DNA from: Clostridia bacterium | GTDB taxonomy: Bacteria; Bacillota; Clostridia; Oscillospirales; Acutalibacteraceae | Length of the DNA stretch: 64,000 bases | Assembly: GCA_017416345.1 (NCBI GenBank) | Contig: JAFQCR010000011.1 | Coordinates: forward strand, 41,110 to 105,109 | Direction: 5' to 3' | Shown here: piece after piece, positions 43,853 through 52,727 of the stretch | How the letters are laid out: every line of letters begins with the position of its first letter | How positions within the stretch are numbered: position 1 is the stretch's first letter | Made by a program: the position numbers and the translations under genes | Notes under the pieces: generated by a model | Told to the model about the DNA's origin: nothing | Databases searched by the model: none | What the model saw: the letters and a program-made list of their open reading frames with translations, nothing else

Positions 43853-44764
43853 TCAAACTTTGCCGATGGCCTTCATCAATTCCTCAGCGTAGGTTTTATA
43901 GCCTGCTTCGGTGGGGTGAACCTTGTCGGAGCTTATCTCAACATCCCACTCCCTTGAACTGATATAGGTCATATTGCTATATTTGGCTTCAGCCTCTTTG
44001 GCGCACTTTTCAATGGTGTTGCGACGCCATCCCGAGCCGTCGACCGTATCGGCCGAGGGTAACAGCAGGTATGTCGGAACGTTGGGGTAAAGTTGGTGCA
44101 ACCTTGCCACAAATTCGGCATAAGCTTCTGCAAACCCCTTGACCCACGATTCATCGGTCAGGTGGTCGTTGGTGCCGATATTAAGTAGCACCATATCGGG
44201 ATATTCCTGCATGGAAAAATCATATTCTGTCATTTCACCCTGCTCACCCGGGTTTTGCAGCATAAAAAATGCCTTTGACATACCTTTATACGGTAAATGC
44301 TCGTCCGAAACCTTAAAGTATCCACGGTCAACACACAAGGCCATACTGCCTTGCGCAATGCAGGTGTAGTCCCAATCCCAAGTTTTGGGGATTATGACCG
44401 AGTGAGAAAACTTTGAGTGGGTCAGCGAGTCGCCGATAATAAGCATGTGCTTATCCCTTGACGGGGCGAATCTCACGTTGCCATCGGTCTCAATACCTTT
44501 AAAGGTCACCGTGTGGGCGGTCTCATCGGCCGTGAAACGGACAAGGCTTTCCTCGGCCAGCTTATAAACACCGTTTTCGGATCCAACAGCCTCGCCGTTG
44601 ACCCAAACCGAATACTCCCCTGCACCATCGGCCAAACAGAGCTTAAAATCAGCATCGCAGTAAAACTCAACATAAGGTCTTGTCCAATGCGATCTTTTAC
44701 CGCCTTCAACCGTTTCCCACCGTCCGTGGAAATTAAAAGCGCCGTTATCAAAATTATAAAACAT
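43853..44764 (-). CDS. SGNH/GDSL hydrolase, probable carbohydrate esterase
   Basis: 303 residues, no signal peptide. Residues 1-95 are a beta-sandwich-like part (FHGRWETVEG ... EFYCDADFKLCL). Residues 105-303 are an SGNH hydrolase: nucleophile S113 in IIGDSLTH, block III NIGTNDHLTD, and the Asp280/His283 pair in DKVHPTEAGY. The two-domain layout resembles CE2-type acetyl esterases that deacetylate plant polysaccharides. AGGAGGGG lies just before the ATG. It lies downstream of an FAD-oxidoreductase gene on the same strand (65-base gap), so they may be co-transcribed and share a carbohydrate substrate. Confidence 0.87.
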   Translation of the reverse strand: MFYNFDNGAFNFHGRWETVEGGKRSHWTRPYVEFYCDADFKLCLADGAGEYSVWVNGEAVGSENGVYKLAEESLVRFTADETAHTVTFKGIETDGNVRFAPSRDKHMLIIGDSLTHSKFSHSVIIPKTWDWDYTCIAQGSMALCVDRGYFKVSDEHLPYKGMSKAFFMLQNPGEQGEMTEYDFSMQEYPDMVLLNIGTNDHLTDESWVKGFAEAYAEFVARLHQLYPNVPTYLLLPSADTVDGSGWRRNTIEKCAKEAEAKYSNMTYISSREWDVEISSDKVHPTEAGYKTYAEELMKAIGKV

Positions 44765-44829
44765 AAAACCCCTCCTTGTAAGTTACTCCACCGCTTAATT
44801 ATAACTCTGAATATGAGGCTTTTCAATAC

Positions 44830-46062
44830 CTAATTATTCTTAATTAATTTAATCAGCTCATCGGGCACATCACGCACCGAGCACTTGTTTTTTGAAGCAA
44901 AGGCGGCCGCTTTGCCTGCCGCTTCACCCATTGCACAGCAGTTTCCCGTGACCCTGTAAGAAGCCATTGCAAGATGTGTACCCGAGATCGAACGTCCTGC
45001 CACCAAAAGACCCTCAAAGCCTTTAGGGATAAGACAACGGAACGGTATCTGATATATCTTGGTGCGAATTACGGTCTGAGCCGTTGCTTTGGCATTATGA
45101 ATATCCATACCGAAACCGCAGGTGCAAATTCCATCCGAGAATTTTGCTCCGTTTATCAGATCGTTCTCCGAAAGAATATACTCTCCCACAATACGGCGTG
45201 ATTCACGGACACCAAGTAACGGTGCGGCACCGACAAGCGACATATCTTTAAAGTCCTCATCATGATTTTTCAAGGCCTCAAACACCGTTATCATCTGCTG
45301 TCTGCCTTCCATAACGGCTTTTGTACGGTCAGAAGCCTTGAGTGGGTCATAACCCCTCATATGGGTCAGCTGAACGTTGGCAAAGTCGGAATTCGGAGCA
45401 GGGATAAGATAAGGTCGGTCGAAAGGCGTGTGATTGCCCTTGCCTTCCTTCAGGAAAGCCGCCTCACAAACATCATACATCTTTAGTCCTTCACGGTATT
45501 TTTCAGGGATGCCTGCGACCATAAACATCTGCGTCATTGCCTGGCACTCGGTGTGATCGCCATCATCTCCGATCTGCCACTCGACACCTGCATCGGCACA
45601 AAGCGAGGCATCGCCCGTTGCATCAATAAACACGTCGGCCTCGTAGTAAGAAATACCCTCGATATTGCTGACATAAATGCCCTTTACTCTGTTATTTTCG
45701 CACTCACAACCGATGTAATGGGTGTCATAAAGCACGTCAACGCCTGCCTTTATGCACTTTTCCTCAAGTAACAGCTTCATATATTCAAAAATAAAGCTAT
45801 CGCCCCAAAATCCGCCCCAGGCATTACGCTTTTTGAGATCGGATATCAGTTCCTCAAGAATGCCGCTTTTGGTCTTCCATGAAAAAATAGGATTCATAAA
45901 ACCGCCGGTCCACATGCCTCCGAGAGCATTTTGTGCCTCGATAACGGCCGTTTTTGCGCCTTGCCTTGCGGCGGCAATTGCCGCAGGCGCACCGCTCGGT
46001 CCGCCACCGACAACTACTACATCATACTTATATTTGCATTTTACTTTAAGGTTTACATTCAT
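44830..46062 (-). CDS. FAD-dependent oxidoreductase (FAD_oxidored family)
   Basis: 410 residues. Begins with a textbook FAD-binding motif (VVVVGGGPSGAPAAIAAARQ, residues 15-34) and has further family segments GGMWTGGFMNPIF, VFIDATGDASLCADAGVEW and LVAGRSISGTHLAMASYRVT. It is related to the larger oxidoreductase at 6245-8116 but lacks its HEAT-like tail. The substrate is unknown. AAAGGGG lies 7 bases before the ATG. Divergent from an AraC regulator that starts 112 bases away, and followed by the SGNH esterase gene; together they look like a small regulated catabolic unit. Confidence 0.88.
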   Translation of the reverse strand: MNVNLKVKCKYKYDVVVVGGGPSGAPAAIAAARQGAKTAVIEAQNALGGMWTGGFMNPIFSWKTKSGILEELISDLKKRNAWGGFWGDSFIFEYMKLLLEEKCIKAGVDVLYDTHYIGCECENNRVKGIYVSNIEGISYYEADVFIDATGDASLCADAGVEWQIGDDGDHTECQAMTQMFMVAGIPEKYREGLKMYDVCEAAFLKEGKGNHTPFDRPYLIPAPNSDFANVQLTHMRGYDPLKASDRTKAVMEGRQQMITVFEALKNHDEDFKDMSLVGAAPLLGVRESRRIVGEYILSENDLINGAKFSDGICTCGFGMDIHNAKATAQTVIRTKIYQIPFRCLIPKGFEGLLVAGRSISGTHLAMASYRVTGNCCAMGEAAGKAAAFASKNKCSVRDVPDELIKLIKNN

Positions 46063-46094
46063 ATCTATTCCCCTTTATCGTTATATTTTTCTTT

Positions 46095-46139
46095 ATTATG
46101 ACAAATTTTAATTGAATTCACAATGGAATCTGCTATAAT
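46095..46139. promoter_or_regulatory. Back-to-back divergent promoters around a TGAATTCA palindrome
   Basis: Plus strand: TTGAAT (46112-46117), 16 bases, TATAAT (46134-46139), for the AraC gene. Minus strand: TTGTGA (46123-46118), 17 bases, CATAAT (46100-46095), for the oxidoreductase. The two -35 boxes abut, and the palindrome TGAATTCA (46113-46120) straddles both. One protein or polymerase bound here would affect both genes. Confidence 0.6.
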
Positions 46140-46174
46140 AAATATGGATAAAACTTTAATTTTGGGGTAATAAT

Positions 46175-46921
46175 ATGAATTCTTTACCGAATATCAGACT
46201 GTATGCTCATTTCAAGGCAAAATCCCGATTTCAATACGAATGTGAAACCTACTCTGACGAGGCACTTTTCTTTTTGCGGTCAGGTAAATTTGAGTTTTTA
46301 AACAGCGACGGTCAATGGACGGCCGTCACGGCCGGCGATGCGGTCTTTTGCCCGAAAGGCTTCACATTTCACCGTAACGTGATCGAGACGGTTACGCTTG
46401 ATATGATAAAGTTCAGCACACACGCCGACACACCTCTGGAAACAACCGTTTTCAGAATAAATGACCGCATTTCTGAGGCACTTGACCGTACTGTATCGAG
46501 ATTTTGCACCGAAGCCGATATTGACAGCATAACCCGTCACTACTGCACCGACATCTGTCTTGAGGTTGAAAAGCTGCTTCTGTCCGCCGAAAAGGGCGGT
46601 ACGGCTCTGCCTTGTGAGATCGAAAGCTTAATTAACGACCGCTACACCGAAAATATTACCAACGATATGCTGTGTGAGCTGTTAAACTGCTCCGAGGCCA
46701 CCATGATTGCACTCATTAAGCGTGCAAAAAATAAGACACCGCAGCAGCTTTTAACCGAAAAACGGCTGAAGCTTGCACGGCGTCTTTTAGTCGAAACAAA
46801 TGACAACGTATATTCAATTGCCGAAAAATGCGGATACTCCGATCCGCTTTATTTCAGCAGGCTTTTTAAAAGTCAGACGGGACTGGCCGCCACTGAATTT
46901 CGCAAAAAATACCGAATATAA
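46175..46921 (+). CDS. AraC-family transcriptional regulator
   Basis: 248 residues. N-terminal cupin-like ligand domain (for example EALFFLRSGKFEFLNSDGQW, AGDAVFCPKGFTF) and a C-terminal double helix-turn-helix (ENITNDMLCELLNCSEATMI and VYSIAEKCGYSDPLYFSRLF, ending GLAATEFRKKYRI). It probably controls the divergent FAD-oxidoreductase/SGNH esterase genes and itself, since the promoters abut. The ribosome site is weak (TTGGGGTAAT). Confidence 0.88.
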   Translation: MNSLPNIRLYAHFKAKSRFQYECETYSDEALFFLRSGKFEFLNSDGQWTAVTAGDAVFCPKGFTFHRNVIETVTLDMIKFSTHADTPLETTVFRINDRISEALDRTVSRFCTEADIDSITRHYCTDICLEVEKLLLSAEKGGTALPCEIESLINDRYTENITNDMLCELLNCSEATMIALIKRAKNKTPQQLLTEKRLKLARRLLVETNDNVYSIAEKCGYSDPLYFSRLFKSQTGLAATEFRKKYRI

Positions 46922-46925
46922 GGCA

Positions 46926-47780
46926 TTACGCAAGCGTTGCCACGCAGATACCTGCGATGACGATCGCGGCACAAATCGCGCGCTTTAAAATATGCTTTTC
47001 CTTAAAGAACAGCTTACCTGTCAGCACAGTTATGACCACCGACGACTGCTTGATAAGGGTCATGACTGTGACCTGGCTTTGAGGATCCTCGTTTGCGATA
47101 AACAGCGCCCTGTCGGCCGCCACAAACAAAATGCTTAAAATAATTATCCAATAGTTGGTTTTCAGCGTACTCAGTCTCAACGGCACACGGCGTGCCAATA
47201 TGTAAGCACCGTAAAGCGCCGTCATATAAAGCATATACCAAAACTGAAGCTGCGAGGAATCAATATCCCCCGTGCCAAGCAGCTTTTTATCCATAAAGCC
47301 CGAAATTGCGTTTAGTAAGCAGGATGCCAGCGACAAAACAAGATACTTTGTCTTGACCTTTTCGTCGGCACCTTGGTTGCCCAAATTGACAATAACGATA
47401 CCGCACAGCACCAGTATGAGACCAACGCCTTTCGGAAGGGTCATACTCTCATTCAAAAAGAGCAACGCCAGAACGGTGGAAAAAATCATCCTTGCCGAGT
47501 CCATAATGCCGTAAAAGCTGACCGGCATCTTTTTGATGGACGAAAAAGCGAAGATCCACGCCAAAAATATTACAAACGACTTGATGAACACCCACAAATG
47601 ATAGATTGCGGGAATACCGAACACATTGTGCGAGAACGGTATCGTCATCAAAAAAGCAAGTGCCGTGTGAAAAAACAGCACCTCCATAAGACTGCTTTGC
47701 TGTAAAGCCTTCTTTTTCAAAGCGTCCCGAGCGCCCTTGGCCAGACCGTAAAACGCCACAAGACCTATCCACATTCCCAT
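46926..47780 (-). CDS. EamA/DMT-superfamily membrane transporter
   Basis: 284 residues with about ten hydrophobic helices in two EamA repeats (for example FIKSFVIFLAWIFAFSSIKK, ESMTLPKGVGLILVLCGIVI and, near the end, HILKRAICAAIVIAGICVAT). Drug/metabolite transporters of this type move amino acids, nucleotides or other small metabolites; the substrate cannot be told. AGGGAAG lies upstream of the ATG. Convergent with the AraC gene (4-base gap), with no terminator visible between them. Confidence 0.83.
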   Translation of the reverse strand: MGMWIGLVAFYGLAKGARDALKKKALQQSSLMEVLFFHTALAFLMTIPFSHNVFGIPAIYHLWVFIKSFVIFLAWIFAFSSIKKMPVSFYGIMDSARMIFSTVLALLFLNESMTLPKGVGLILVLCGIVIVNLGNQGADEKVKTKYLVLSLASCLLNAISGFMDKKLLGTGDIDSSQLQFWYMLYMTALYGAYILARRVPLRLSTLKTNYWIIILSILFVAADRALFIANEDPQSQVTVMTLIKQSSVVITVLTGKLFFKEKHILKRAICAAIVIAGICVATLA

Positions 47781-47817
47781 AAAACTTCCCTACACTTTAA
47801 AAAGCTGCACAAAACAG

Positions 47818-47879
47818 TGTCATTCTGAACGAAGTGAAGGATCTTAAATAAAAGATCCTTTGGTACGCTCAGAATGACA
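47818..47879. repeat. 62-bp inverted repeat, probable dispersed intergenic element
   Basis: Two 28-base arms (47818-47845 and 47852-47879) match at 23 positions around a 6-base loop; the outer 11 bases (TGTCATTCTGA) and inner 9 bases (AAGGATCTT) are perfect. The motif GTCATTCTGAnCGAAG resembles a repeat that I recall seeing dispersed in many bacterial genomes, so it may be a REP/MITE-like element. It could also serve as a terminator between the LOG and transporter genes. Confidence 0.7.
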
Positions 47880-47901
47880 TTCTTTGACTATTTAACCGTT
47901 G

Positions 47902-48459
47902 TCAGGCGTTTTTCTCGATATGATCGAGTATCTCGTTGATGTCCTCGCTGACAAACAGAAGTCCCATTACCTTTTCCTTGATAAAGCCTGCCTTGATGCC
48001 CGATTCCAGCACGGCCAGCAGACTGTCGTAATAGCCGTTGGTGTTAAGCACAGCCATGACCTTTTTGTGCTGACCCAGATTTTTGAGGGTCAACATCTCA
48101 AACAGCTCGTCATAGGTTCCGATGCCGCCGGGGGAGATGATGAACGCATCGGCCATTTCGTCAAGCAGCTTTTTGCGCTCACGCATATGGTCGGTCTCGA
48201 TATATTCGTCGATATGCTGAAACAAAAGGCCGTCAACGTGCTTGCCGTCCTCGGTGAAAAAATCGGGAACGATGCCGGTTATCTTAACGCCGCCCTGACG
48301 GTGAACACCTCTGGCAACAGCGCCCATAAGACCTCCGCCGCCACCGCCGAAGATAAGATTGTGACCTCTTTTGGCCATTTCCTCTCCCAGGCGCTCGCCT
48401 GCTTCGATAAAAGTTCTGTCAATGCTGTCGCTTGCAGCTCCGTATACACATATATTCAT
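47902..48459 (-). CDS. LOG-family protein (TIGR00730-type nucleotide phosphoribohydrolase)
   Basis: 185 residues, usual length. The nucleotide-binding glycine stretch is NLIFGGGGGGLMGAVA and the catalytic motif is SPGGIGTYDELFEMLT (PGGxGTxxE). LOG proteins cleave cytokinin-type or other nucleoside monophosphates to the base and ribose 5-phosphate; in bacteria they probably act in nucleotide salvage. AAAGGAG lies 8 bases before the ATG. The intergenic inverted repeat lies downstream, then the EamA gene on the same strand. Confidence 0.93.
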   Translation of the reverse strand: MNICVYGAASDSIDRTFIEAGERLGEEMAKRGHNLIFGGGGGGLMGAVARGVHRQGGVKITGIVPDFFTEDGKHVDGLLFQHIDEYIETDHMRERKKLLDEMADAFIISPGGIGTYDELFEMLTLKNLGQHKKVMAVLNTNGYYDSLLAVLESGIKAGFIKEKVMGLLFVSEDINEILDHIEKNA

Positions 48460-48664
48460 AAAATTTCTCCTTTCATACTCTTAATGCCGGTAAACATATA
48501 TCTGTATATATATCATAGTTTAATATGCCAAAAAAATCAAGTTTATTACCAAATATATTTTTTCATCTTTTTAAAAATTACTCTTTTATTTCGACAAGAT
48601 ATGTGTTATAATGAAAACAAAGTATGAATATTTATCAAATTTTCCGAAGATAAGGAGCTTTCCG

Positions 48665-49318
48665 ATGCTTGGTTTTTATAATTACACCGTTATTCTTACA
48701 TATCTGTCGCTTTGCTCGGGCGTAACCGGAATCTGGTTTTGTATGACCGGCCATCCCGTTATAGCCTCAATATGCCTGTTGTTCTCCGGCCTTTGCGATG
48801 CTTTTGACGGCCGTGTTGCCAGAATGCGTAAGCAAAGCACAGAACAGGAAAAACGCTTCGGCATCCAGCTGGATTCCCTTTGCGACCTTGTCTGCTTCGG
48901 CGTTCTGCCCTGCTTTATCGGCTACGCCGCAGGTATGAAGAGTCCTTTCTATATTCCCGTTTTCTGTTTGTTCACTCTGGCGGCACTTATCCGCCTGGCA
49001 TACTTCAATGTCACCGAGGAGGAGCGTCAGCAGCAGACCACCGAGAAGCGCAAGAACTACCTCGGTCTTCCCGTAACCTCATCCTCGCTCATCTTCCCTG
49101 CCTTTATTATGCTCATCTTTATCGAAAAGATAAAGACCTGCTATATGCAGTACATCTACCTTGCAGTACTGCTTATCACCGCAACGCTGTTCGTTGTCAA
49201 GAGCCTTAAGGTCAAAAAGCCCGGACTTAAGGGCATTCTGATGATGGTCGGCCTAGGTACCGTTATTGCCGTTGTTCTTATCGTATTCATCATTCCGAAG
49301 CTTCTGGGCAGAGCATGA
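48665..49318 (+). CDS. pssA: CDP-diacylglycerol-serine O-phosphatidyltransferase
   Basis: 217 residues, six or so membrane helices. Makes phosphatidylserine. The CDP-alcohol phosphatidyltransferase motif DGRVAR-x8-G-x3-D-x3-D spans CDAFDGRVARMRKQSTEQEK to LDSLCD (about residues 40-69). I chose ATG 48665, preceded by AAGGAG at 7 bases. The earlier in-frame ATG at 48611 overlaps a TATAAT box and has no ribosome site. Its stop overlaps the psd start (ATGA), so the two enzymes are made together. Confidence 0.93.
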   Translation: MLGFYNYTVILTYLSLCSGVTGIWFCMTGHPVIASICLLFSGLCDAFDGRVARMRKQSTEQEKRFGIQLDSLCDLVCFGVLPCFIGYAAGMKSPFYIPVFCLFTLAALIRLAYFNVTEEERQQQTTEKRKNYLGLPVTSSSLIFPAFIMLIFIEKIKTCYMQYIYLAVLLITATLFVVKSLKVKKPGLKGILMMVGLGTVIAVVLIVFIIPKLLGRA

Positions 49319-50163
49319 GAACCACCGAAAGTATAAATAAAACCGGAGCAGGCTCGCTCCGGTTTTTGTATAACACCGCAGTCGGAAGAATGTTGCTCCG
49401 ACCGTTAATATGTAAGCCTATATCGTCCGTTGCAGGCTGGTTTATGGACCGCCGTGTGTCCGCCTTGTTTGTCAAGGGCTTTATCAAATCCAACGGCATT
49501 GATATGAGCGATTATGAGGACCGCAAGTTCCGCTCGTTCAACGATTTCTTTACCCGTGGCCTTAAAGACGGCGCACGACCCGTTTCCGACGGTGAGGATG
49601 ATTTTATAAGCCCTGCCGATGCACGTCTTTCGGTTTATGACATCACCCCAGAGCGTTACTTTACCGTTAAAGGCGTTGACTACACGATAGCCGACCTTTT
49701 GGAAAATAAGAAGCTTGCCGAAAAATTTGACGGCGGTAAATGCCTTATTTTCCGCCTTGCGGTGGATAATTATCACCGCTACGGCTGGTGTGCCGACGGT
49801 CAGGCCGAAGCACCCGTGCGCATCAAGGGCAAATATCACACGGTTCAGCCCATTGCAATGCGCCGCTTCCCTATTTTCAGAGAAAACGTGCGTGAATACA
49901 CCGTTGTAGAGACCGAAAAATTCGGCACCGTTGTTCAGATCGAGGTCGGTGCTTTGATGGTCGGCCGAATTGTCAATAACGACAAAAACGGTGGCATTGC
50001 ACAAAAAGGCCATGAAAAGGGCAAGTTTGAGTTTGGCGGTTCGACCGTAGTGGTGCTTCTCGAAAAGAATAAGGTCGCCCTCGATGAGGAATTTATGACC
50101 AACACTCAAAACGACCTTGAAACCAACGTGAAATACGGCGAAAAAATCGGAACACGGATTTGA
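49315..50163 (+). CDS. psd: Phosphatidylserine decarboxylase
   Basis: 282 residues. Converts phosphatidylserine to phosphatidylethanolamine. The precursor is cleaved at the GST site in FEFGGSTVVVLLEK (near residue 240), turning the Ser into the pyruvoyl cofactor. Other conserved parts are FNDFFTRGLK, SPADARLSVYD and FRLAVDNYHRY with catalytic His. Length fits the Clostridium-type enzyme. Couples with pssA; the pair gives the cell phosphatidylethanolamine. A strong terminator follows. Confidence 0.94.
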   Translation: MRTTESINKTGAGSLRFLYNTAVGRMLLRPLICKPISSVAGWFMDRRVSALFVKGFIKSNGIDMSDYEDRKFRSFNDFFTRGLKDGARPVSDGEDDFISPADARLSVYDITPERYFTVKGVDYTIADLLENKKLAEKFDGGKCLIFRLAVDNYHRYGWCADGQAEAPVRIKGKYHTVQPIAMRRFPIFRENVREYTVVETEKFGTVVQIEVGALMVGRIVNNDKNGGIAQKGHEKGKFEFGGSTVVVLLEKNKVALDEEFMTNTQNDLETNVKYGEKIGTRI

Positions 50164-50175
50164 TCAATAAACAGC

Positions 50176-50215
50176 ACAAGGCATCTCCCTTTAAACGGAG
50201 GATGCCTTGTTTTTG
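50176..50215 (+). terminator. Terminator after psd
   Basis: ACAAGGCATC (50176-50185) pairs with GATGCCTTGT (50201-50210), extended by TCC/GGA with one bulge, then TTTTG. It ends the pssA-psd unit; the convergent operon ends nearby and may use it too. Confidence 0.88.
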
Positions 50216-50229
50216 TTTATGTACCTTGC

Positions 50230-51018
50230 CTACCCTACGATCTCTTGGGTCGCACAATAGGTCAGGTGCTTTACCCTACGCAATAAGGTCGCAGGAATCT
50301 CGGCGGTTTCGGGATCGTTCAAAGCGTGCTTAAAAGGACCGTTCTGCCACGGACGGTTGAGGGCAATATATATCTTTCTTGAAGCCAAGATCTGCTTCAT
50401 TCCCACCGTGATGCACCACTCTGGCATACCCTTGATGTCACCTCTCAAATAGCCGAAGCCATTGATGGTTTTGGTCTCACGGGACACCTGCAGAACTCGT
50501 GTGCCAAGCTCGGCAAACTCGTCTGCTGTCTTGGGCTCGTCGGCCTCGGGTGGCTCATTGAAGGCCACGTGACCGTTTATTCCCAAGCCTCCAAAGCAAT
50601 AGTCAACACCACCAAGCTCCTCAATGAGCCTGTCGTATTCGGCCTCTTTACCCACCTCGGGGAAGTGGCGGTGATCCTCGTCCATCACAAGGTCGGGACG
50701 TACCCTTTCGTAAAATTCCTTGTTCATACGGTATTTGAAGCTCATGGTATCGTTTTCGTCCATCATTCTGTCGGGCGACAGCATATATTCGTCCATATTG
50801 AAGAAATGTACATTTTTCAGCGAAACATTGAGACGGTTGACCATTTCGGCAAGTATTGGATATTGCTGTGTGGGGCCGACGGGGACTATCATAACGGTTT
50901 GTTCGTTAGCTTTATTGTGCTCGATTATTTCTTCCAACATGGTGAGTGCCATATCAAAATACACATCATACTCCGTGTCAACGGTTTTGAGTTTAATGTT
51001 ATTTATAGTATGTTCCAT
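50230..51018 (-). CDS. Glucosamine-6-phosphate deaminase-like protein (NagB family)
   Basis: 262 residues. NagB enzymes convert glucosamine 6-phosphate to fructose 6-phosphate and ammonia. Family motifs are visible: VPVGPTQQYP (substrate loop), FFNMDEYM with catalytic Asp, and GGLGINGHVAFNEP with the catalytic His. The sequence is a divergent member, so another amino-sugar phosphate is possible. ATG 51018 has AAGGAG 8 bases upstream. It is the last gene of a three-gene operon, 5 bases after the double-SIS gene, which supports a role in amino-sugar breakdown. Confidence 0.85.
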   Translation of the reverse strand: MEHTINNIKLKTVDTEYDVYFDMALTMLEEIIEHNKANEQTVMIVPVGPTQQYPILAEMVNRLNVSLKNVHFFNMDEYMLSPDRMMDENDTMSFKYRMNKEFYERVRPDLVMDEDHRHFPEVGKEAEYDRLIEELGGVDYCFGGLGINGHVAFNEPPEADEPKTADEFAELGTRVLQVSRETKTINGFGYLRGDIKGMPEWCITVGMKQILASRKIYIALNRPWQNGPFKHALNDPETAEIPATLLRRVKHLTYCATQEIVG

Positions 51019-51023
51019 TGTGA

Positions 51024-52727
51024 TCACTCCTTTTCTGACAGTCTTAAAATAGACTTTTCGGCAGGTGAACCAAGCTCACCCATCGCCTCACAAAGCAAGG
51101 CTGAATAATAGTTTTCCTCCAAAGCGGTCTCGTAAGGAATACCGCACACATCGGCAACGATTCGTGCGCTTCGGTCGACCAGCTTTTTGTTGGACATGGC
51201 AAGACAGATCATATAGTTGCCCTTGATCTTGCCCATTCGTGCCATAACGCCCGTGGACAGCACGTTGAGCGAAAGCTTTACGGCAAGGTGCTCAAAAATC
51301 TCCATAAACGTGGGCGCTACCGACACGCCCAAGCCTTCCAAGGTCAATTCGTTGTGTGCTGAGTAGTTTTTGGAAGCTGTTTTAAAGCTCTCGGGAGCCG
51401 ATTTAAGGCCGACCCAAAGTGCGTGAGAGCCTTTCCCCTCTCGTTTGGGCAGGCTTTCACAGCCAATCGGAAAACGCTCAAGTGCGTGACGGCTGATATC
51501 GATAATTTTTGCAACCTGTTCTTCAGTAAAACCAACCTTCAAATATTTTTCCTTTGACCATTCCATACAGCGCGGTGCTCTGCCAAAGCAATCGGTCCAC
51601 GCATCTTTGGTCGAAAGGCCGGGATTTTTGACAAATGCCCATGATTCGGGCTGACCCACCATATCAAGTGAACAAAACGGCGGTGTCATAAAGGTGGGGG
51701 CTCTTTCGGTGGTATCGGTCAGTACATCAAGCAGGCATTCCTCGGCAAAAAGGGTCATAAGTCCGCCGTTTTCATAAACCGCCTGCTCGGCTTCGGTCGC
51801 CGTGGCGATTTTTTCAACCGCAAAGTCACTCATTAACTGCTCGGTCATCGCCTTAAACTGTTGACCGTAGCTTCCAAGCTCGGGTGCATTTTTCTTTACA
51901 CCGCAGACTTCAAGAATGCCGTAAAGCGTGTTTTCAAGCGCCACCGCCGAGCATAGCTGCTCAAAGGTGGAGGACTGCATTCTTGACGAACCGGTCAGCG
52001 CAAACGGACCGCACGGGAGCACCAAGTATCCGCAATTTTTGTGGGAATAAACCTGCTTTATGCGCTCCATTTTGTCCATCAGCGGTATGGGATCGGAGCA
52101 GACCAGCATAAATACCCTTGCACCCTGCTCCAATGCACCCACGGCACTTCCAAGAATGGAAGTGGTTTCGGCTGTGGCGGTTATTCCGACAAGCAGGTCT
52201 TTGCTGTTCATTTCCCACTCGATGGCCTGCTGCTTGCCAAGCTCGGCCGAGTCCTCAAACGACTCAACAGCACGGATAACGGCATAGTCGCCACCCGTTT
52301 GTATGTAACCGACCGACTCGGTATATTTTAATACCGAGTCACGGACGGTGGGATTCATTTCGGCAAATTTTTTGATGGCCTTTCGCCACGAACTTTCAAG
52401 TCGCATACAGATTCGACCCGTTGAGCCGCAGCCCGAGAAAATGACCTTACCGCCACCGAGAATCGTGTCGGAAATGAGTGTGGCAAAGGCTTTGAATTGC
52501 TCGCCTTTAAGGGTTTCGGCGGCTCTTTTTGACATATCGTTGTCAACGCTGAATAAAAGTCTTACACCGTCAGCCGTCGATTCATCATAGGTTTGCGACA
52601 TTCTGCGTGTGATAGGATTGGACGTTTCGGCCGTGATGTAGCCCATTCGGTATTCGGAATCGTATTTCAAAAAATGCTCTGCCTCATTTCTTGCCTTGGC
52701 ACGGAGCGCCGCAGTATCGATCGTCAT
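51024..52727 (-). CDS. Double-SIS-domain sugar phosphate protein (MurQ/GKRP-like)
   Basis: 567 residues. Two sugar-isomerase (SIS) domains in tandem, as in glucokinase regulatory protein; bacterial MurQ has one. The first contains VIFSGCGSTGRICMRLESSW (compare GAGTSGR of MurQ) and LVGITATAETTSILGSAVGA; the second contains NELTLEGLGVSVAPTFMEIF and AVKLSLNVLSTGVMARMGKI. It may be an etherase or isomerase for N-acetylmuramate 6-phosphate or a related phospho-sugar. The ATG overlaps the stop of the glycosidase gene by 4 bases, and a GGAG site lies upstream. Operon position between a glycosidase and a NagB-like deaminase fits amino-sugar catabolism. Confidence 0.82.
   Translation of the reverse strand: MTIDTAALRAKARNEAEHFLKYDSEYRMGYITAETSNPITRRMSQTYDESTADGVRLLFSVDNDMSKRAAETLKGEQFKAFATLISDTILGGGKVIFSGCGSTGRICMRLESSWRKAIKKFAEMNPTVRDSVLKYTESVGYIQTGGDYAVIRAVESFEDSAELGKQQAIEWEMNSKDLLVGITATAETTSILGSAVGALEQGARVFMLVCSDPIPLMDKMERIKQVYSHKNCGYLVLPCGPFALTGSSRMQSSTFEQLCSAVALENTLYGILEVCGVKKNAPELGSYGQQFKAMTEQLMSDFAVEKIATATEAEQAVYENGGLMTLFAEECLLDVLTDTTERAPTFMTPPFCSLDMVGQPESWAFVKNPGLSTKDAWTDCFGRAPRCMEWSKEKYLKVGFTEEQVAKIIDISRHALERFPIGCESLPKREGKGSHALWVGLKSAPESFKTASKNYSAHNELTLEGLGVSVAPTFMEIFEHLAVKLSLNVLSTGVMARMGKIKGNYMICLAMSNKKLVDRSARIVADVCGIPYETALEENYYSALLCEAMGELGSPAEKSILRLSEKE

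Noticed and set aside
48611-48664. ATG 48611 as start of pssA
   Set aside because: The codon overlaps a TATAAT box and lacks a ribosome site; ATG 48665 has AAGGAG and fits the family.
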